The notes under the pieces are model-generated. The model had not been told where the DNA came from. It saw only the letters and a program-made list of their open reading frames with translations, and made no database searches. A stretch of DNA of 64,000 nucleotides from Nectonema munidae (lineage: Eukaryota; Nematomorpha; Nectonematoida; Nectonematidae): assembly GCA_030549495.1 (NCBI GenBank), contig JAUIRK010000627.1, positions 62,001 through 126,000 of the forward strand, given 5' to 3'. Positions 38,201-44,200 of the stretch are shown in pieces. Numbering within the stretch: position 1 is the first letter of the stretch; every line of letters starts with the position of its first letter. The translations under genes and the position numbers were made by a program.

Positions 38201-41200
38201 CTTTATTAAACCTTTTTTTTCGATATTTTAGCATTATATTCAAATCAAATTTTCTAAATTTTTGCACAAGGAATTAGCAATTAAATTATTACAAATCTAT
38301 TGACTTTTACTATTATTCCAAAAAACATGTGATTATTTTCTTTCAACCGCAAAAAGACAAATTCTTACTTCAAATTATTTGAGATAGATACTCTTTGTTC
38401 TGCACACGCTCATATTTTCAGTTGTGCTTTTAAAGTTTGAAACAAGGTTCCCTGGTCCTTTCACTACATTCGATAATTATATTACATTCTATATATCTAA
38501 AAACCAAGTTTCTAATTTAAACTAATACCCCGTAACTCATGTTATTCGTACACATCAAATTTTTAATTCTAATCGTTACAAAAGTATTCAATTATATATG
38601 GGAATGATTGCTAAATCAATAAATTTTATCATTCATAACACATTTTGATTGAAACCTAAAAATTATTCAAAATTTTTATCCTCTCTTATCAAAGAGTTCA
38701 TATCAAAAAAAAGAGTAAAGAATCACAAAGATATGAGAATAATGTTAGTCATACCAAACATTATAATACCAGTATTTGGGGATTAAGATTTTATAAGAAC
38801 ATTTTGTCTAAGTGATTTTTATCTAGAATCTTATAGCTGACAAAATATTGTGAGTTGTTTAGATTATTTGTTATCATGACAGCATAACTTCACTGAATCG
38901 ATGCTTCCTTTATTTATTGTAATGTGAATAGTTTTTTGAGTGAGAAAAGTAATTGCATTAGTTATTTTCTTTTATAACACTCAACTTTTAACATTATTTT
39001 TTAGATAAATTATCTAGAACCTTTGTTGTAAGTATGCTGTTTTGACAGTTATTGCTAATTTTCTTATGTTCTTCTTATTTGGAAAATAAAACAGCTGTAA
39101 AAATAATATTTAATAATAATCGGCAAACGAATACCAATCCCCTATTAACCCATTTGATCCCAGAAAAAGCAGACGGGATCAAATAATTGGATTTAAAAAC
39201 TACATTAACCCCTTAACGACCAGAATAATCAGAAAATTAAAAAAGGAGACACTAATATCTTTGTAAAGTCGAGAATACGCGACTCTTAACTTAATTAAAC
39301 TCCAGTATTTTTAATTGATGCACTTCTATTTGCCTGTCGCATATTCCCACGGAAATTGTTTTGAAAAGTGATTGGATACATTCCCTTTTAAACTTTAGAT
39401 ATGGGTGATGTGTATCTCTGTTTTTCTCACCTTTGTGTGCACGCTATGCATCTTTCCTGCCATTGCTGTAAACATTGAAAAATCCGATCCAAATTTTCCT
39501 ATGTCAGGTATCTTTTATCATTTATATTTTTCTTTCCAAATTTTAGTTCATCTATTTTTTATTAACCTATTTAGCACATAAAATTTGATGACAGTGAATC
39601 TACTTTTATTTTCAACAGAATTGACCTATATTTAAGGCCGTCGATTTTTATATGTATCTATTTATTTGTAAAAACTTTAAAGGGTTTTAACAAGCTGTGA
39701 GATTTAGTGCTGATACTTTTTTCTACTTGCAAATAAATGCTATAATAAGAAACGAAAGGAAGATTTGTTCAATCTCAAATTAATCAATCAATATTTATGA
39801 ATTCTTTTCGAATTTGGGAAAAACGAAGAGATATGTTTTTTATACTGGGTAAAATTTGTAAATTTATTAAATCATTGTTAGCAAATACTTCATACGAATG
39901 TATATTATTAACTATCATTTTTATTTTTAACCAAGTTTTCATGTTTATTTCTATAAAGTTTGCCACTCTGTAGCTCCTGTGAGATGCACAAATCCATGTA
40001 ATCTTTAGGATTTTCAAAATAGGCTTTTGCAATGATTTAAACTTACTTAAAGTGTATTTGTTTTAGTTGAACCCCTTTACAGTACCACAATATACAAGCC
40101 CGTAACTAAATTTTGTATATCCAGAAAGTGAAGTTGGATGGTTCCCACTCCGGTTTCCAAAAAAGTTGGTATGGTCCCTCACTTCGAATAACTATATTTG
40201 TGATGTAATTCAGTCCTGGAGCTCACACTATCACGTTTATCAAACACCTACCACTTGGCAATACCACTAACCTGAATTATACGTTTACCTTGCTCACACA
40301 CACCACGCTTTCGGGTACATGAATATTTGACCGGCTTCCTTTCTTATTCGCTGAAATGCGGCACTCTTTCAGGACTTTCTCTTAGTAGGATATCTTAATT
40401 CCTTCCTTACAGCTTTCTAATTATTACAACAATATTCTATTTCCATATGCTGCTGCATCATGCTTCAATACAAAGCATCACGAAGTCAAGAAAAATAAAA
40501 ACGAGTAATCAGTTGTTATAAAAAAGGGAAGAGACGAGTTTTATAATGATAAAAGCATATACCCCTAAAACATTTATTGAGCAAGACTGCTAGTTTTATA
40601 AATAAAAAGGCAAAAATGATAAGCTTTCGAAGGGAACTGATTTAGAGTGATGCAAATGATTGATGAATGAAATGCAACTTTTAAAATAGTAATGCTGCAT
40701 GGACATATTTTTATCTAAAAGATCGTTTTAACCCTTTCATGGACAATGCGACAACAGTGTCCCATGGAATAAAAGTCCTCTTCTGTATAAAAACTCATTG
40801 AAAAAGCGAGCAGAGGATAACTTTTGGAAAACCAATGTCTCAACATACATGCCTGCTATGCCTCTTCTTCATCTACATAATTTTTAAAGGAAAAAAGAGA
40901 GGTTATTGTTTTTACGCATTAATCCTAGCCAAAATATCTTTTTACTTGAGTAGCTCCACATGGTAAAAAAAATTCAACTCCGTCTCTTCATCTCTGATTC
41001 CATTTGTTTTGAGCAACCCGGAATGAAAATTTTGTAAGAAAGATCGCGCATATTCTTAAAATTGAAAAACTTTTTTTTTTTGGTACTTTTTTTAATTTTC
41101 TTTTAAAAGTATTTGTGTCTGAAACTCAGCCGTAAAGCAAAACATAATATGGAAAGTCTACTCACAAGCTAAATAAGCCTTGATATAAAAAAGAAATAAA

Positions 41201-44200
41201 ATTGAAAAATTCAAAGTTATTGGTGGAGCGCAACAATTAAAAATTTAAAAACAAATTTTTAAATACCTAATTAAAAACAAATTTTAAAAAATTAAAAAAA
41301 AAAATTTTTGTGAAAAAAAAAATTTTTTTTTCGTGAATTTAATTTTCAAAATTTCAAGTTTTTTTATATGAAATTTTTTATAATATTTAAAATCTTTCAT
41401 ATATAGAATTAAAAATTATTAATTTTGATTACTCCGATTTTCTCAAATTTTAGAAGTGTTTATTGGCGAATTTCTTTTTGAACTAAAAAAATTGGAAATG
41501 TTTATCCGCGAAATTTTGTTCTCAGCAAAATTTACAAAAAAAATAAAAAAATTCTTTAAATTTTTTTAAAGAAATTTTAAGTTACAGTATTGCACCTAAA
41601 TTTTTACTCACAATTTTTATGTTTGAAAATGAACATTCAGTTGGTTTACATTTTTATGAATTTATTTTAATACAGTGATGATATTTTAAAAAACCACTTC
41701 TACTCCATTACTGTAAATCAAGAAATCTTCGCGGAAGTTAAATGTTCACGATTTGCGACTTAAAAAAAGTTCGCCTAGTGTGATTTTGACGAGAAATGAT
41801 ATATTTTGAAAATTACCTTCATATGTTATACCTATTTTTCTGTATTCTCTAAAATTTCATGATTTACAGTTTTTAAAATCTAAAAGGTACTACTTGTAAG
41901 TCAGGGCAAGTGTTTAAAATTTTTTGAATTCTTAATTGCTCATTCAAGCTTTTACTTAAAAAGGCTTCCTGCTAAAAATTGCATCTAATTCTTACTATCT
42001 AAACTATATGAATTCACAGGTGAACAACGATAGTAATTTTATCTTGGAATTTGATTTTGGAACATAAGGGTAATTCAAAAATTATTTTTATTTTACGATA
42101 ATCTAATTACTCTAAATACAAATTAAATTATTGTAAAATAGAAATAATTTTTTGGATTGCTCTTATGCTCCAATATCAAATACAAAGATAAAATTACTAC
42201 CGTTGTTCACCAAAAAACTGAAGATCCCCACTTTTTATAATTCATTCACATTGCTAAAAGACTTAGTAGCGTACATTGCCTTGAAAATTTGAAGTTGGGC
42301 AGAACACATCGTATTTTATTTTTTTATCTTTTTTTAGACAAGTACTTTCATCCAGTTTTTTGTTTTCTCTTTTTCAATGTCTTTGCTATGCTCGGAAGTA
42401 TTTCGACGATTTGGATCAAATTTGTAAGATTTACCCTTCTCTTCCGATTCACCCCTCGTTCCGACTAATTATTTCATTTTTTACGTTTAACGCATTTAGT
42501 TCCAGTGTTCCCAAGGAGAACACAAACGAATTCAGTAATCTCTATTTAATTGTATTTGAAACAAGTGTTCGTCCGCGTTTCCTTTAGGAACACTGGAACT
42601 AAATCGGTTAAAACAAGTATGACTGTTGTATGCAGAAGAAGCCGGTTATTACGATCCCCTTAGACTTTTTGATGTCATTCTACTGTTGGGAATATAAAAA
42701 TTTTTAAATAAAAGATTTATGCATAATTCACAGAATATGGGAATTTTTTGAAACTTTATTTACTTAATTTAAATGATTTAAATCCTTTTTCATTGACACA
42801 AAGATCATTATTTGCTTTTGGGTAAGTCCGTCATTTTCTTCATTTGAGTAGCGCCTGATTGAATTGTTCGCAATCATGCCTCTGCCGACTTCGTGCTCTA
42901 TGATGCACACGGCAATGTAGGATTTGTAGAGCTCTTCCATATGCGCATTGATTGGATGAGCTTCAAAATCTCAGTTTCTTTATTTGAAATTGCCTTATTT
43001 TTTTTGGGAGATTCGATAGCCGTTATCACTACTAGAAGCTTGGCATCTTTATAACTAATTTAGTTACACAACAGCACTGTATATGTTTGCATATTTTCGA
43101 CAATCTATCATAACTTCCTTTTTCTGGAATTCTGATTTATGTTTTAGGCGGAATTTAAAACCCATTTTAGACCAATGTTATGAATGGGGACGCAAATGAA
43201 CTCGTACTTTCAATGAAATTAAATAAGAATTTAGTTATATTTTAATTCGCACGTGACTTAAACGAAAACACTGAATAAAAAAGTTACGCAGCACTGTTTC
43301 TAATCTCTATCTGCTATATACTTTTATTTTATAAATTTTGTTTTTCTTAAAAAACTTTGTTTTAGCGTCCTTTGTTGGGATGCTCAGGAAAAACCAAAAT
43401 ATTCGGCTGGCCAGATATCCGGCTAAACTTTTGCTATCCGAAATTCGCCTTTTCTTTAACTTTTACCGGATATTAAATTACTATTATTTTGAGCAATAAG
43501 ACAAAGATCTCATCTTTTATAACACTATGTTTAACTTCATTACACTTATAGAGAAATTAAAAATAACAGTAAGAATAAAAAGATAACTTAAATTTTTCTC
43601 TTTCTAAAAATTCTAAAACTCGTGTCAAATATTTTTTTATCTTGTACTTACCAATTCAAAATAAATGTACTTCAAATGTTAATTAATTAACTTGAAGATA
43701 TAAAAACCTCGCTCTAAATATTTCCAATTTTCAAGTTTCTCTCTTTTTTTTAATAAAAGATTTTTTAATTTGTTGTGAAATTTAAATAAATGCAACTAAA
43801 TTATACTTTTTCTTTGATAAAAATTAAATCGTTAAACAAAATAATTATGTGCATTGTTTACTTTAATATCCCGCTCTATATTCGGTTAATCTTATCGAAT
43901 ATCCGAATCGACTCTCTTCAAATGCAGGGTATCCTTCTTTATTGCTGTCCAGTGTATCCCTAGTTCTTTGTTCCCTTCTCCATGGGGCAAGACGTGCCTC
44001 TCACACACAAATTCCTGAGACTTTTATCGGAGTGTGGTGCATTTCTTGACGCGATGCCCTTTCTGATGTCAACCGGATGGCATCAGATTAAACAACAAGA
44101 ATTTCTATTTCGGGTACATCGGAAATCGAACCCCAGACCTTTGGAATAAAATCCTTGTGGTCTAACGACAATGCCACTTGTCTAAGGCTTACTACCACAA

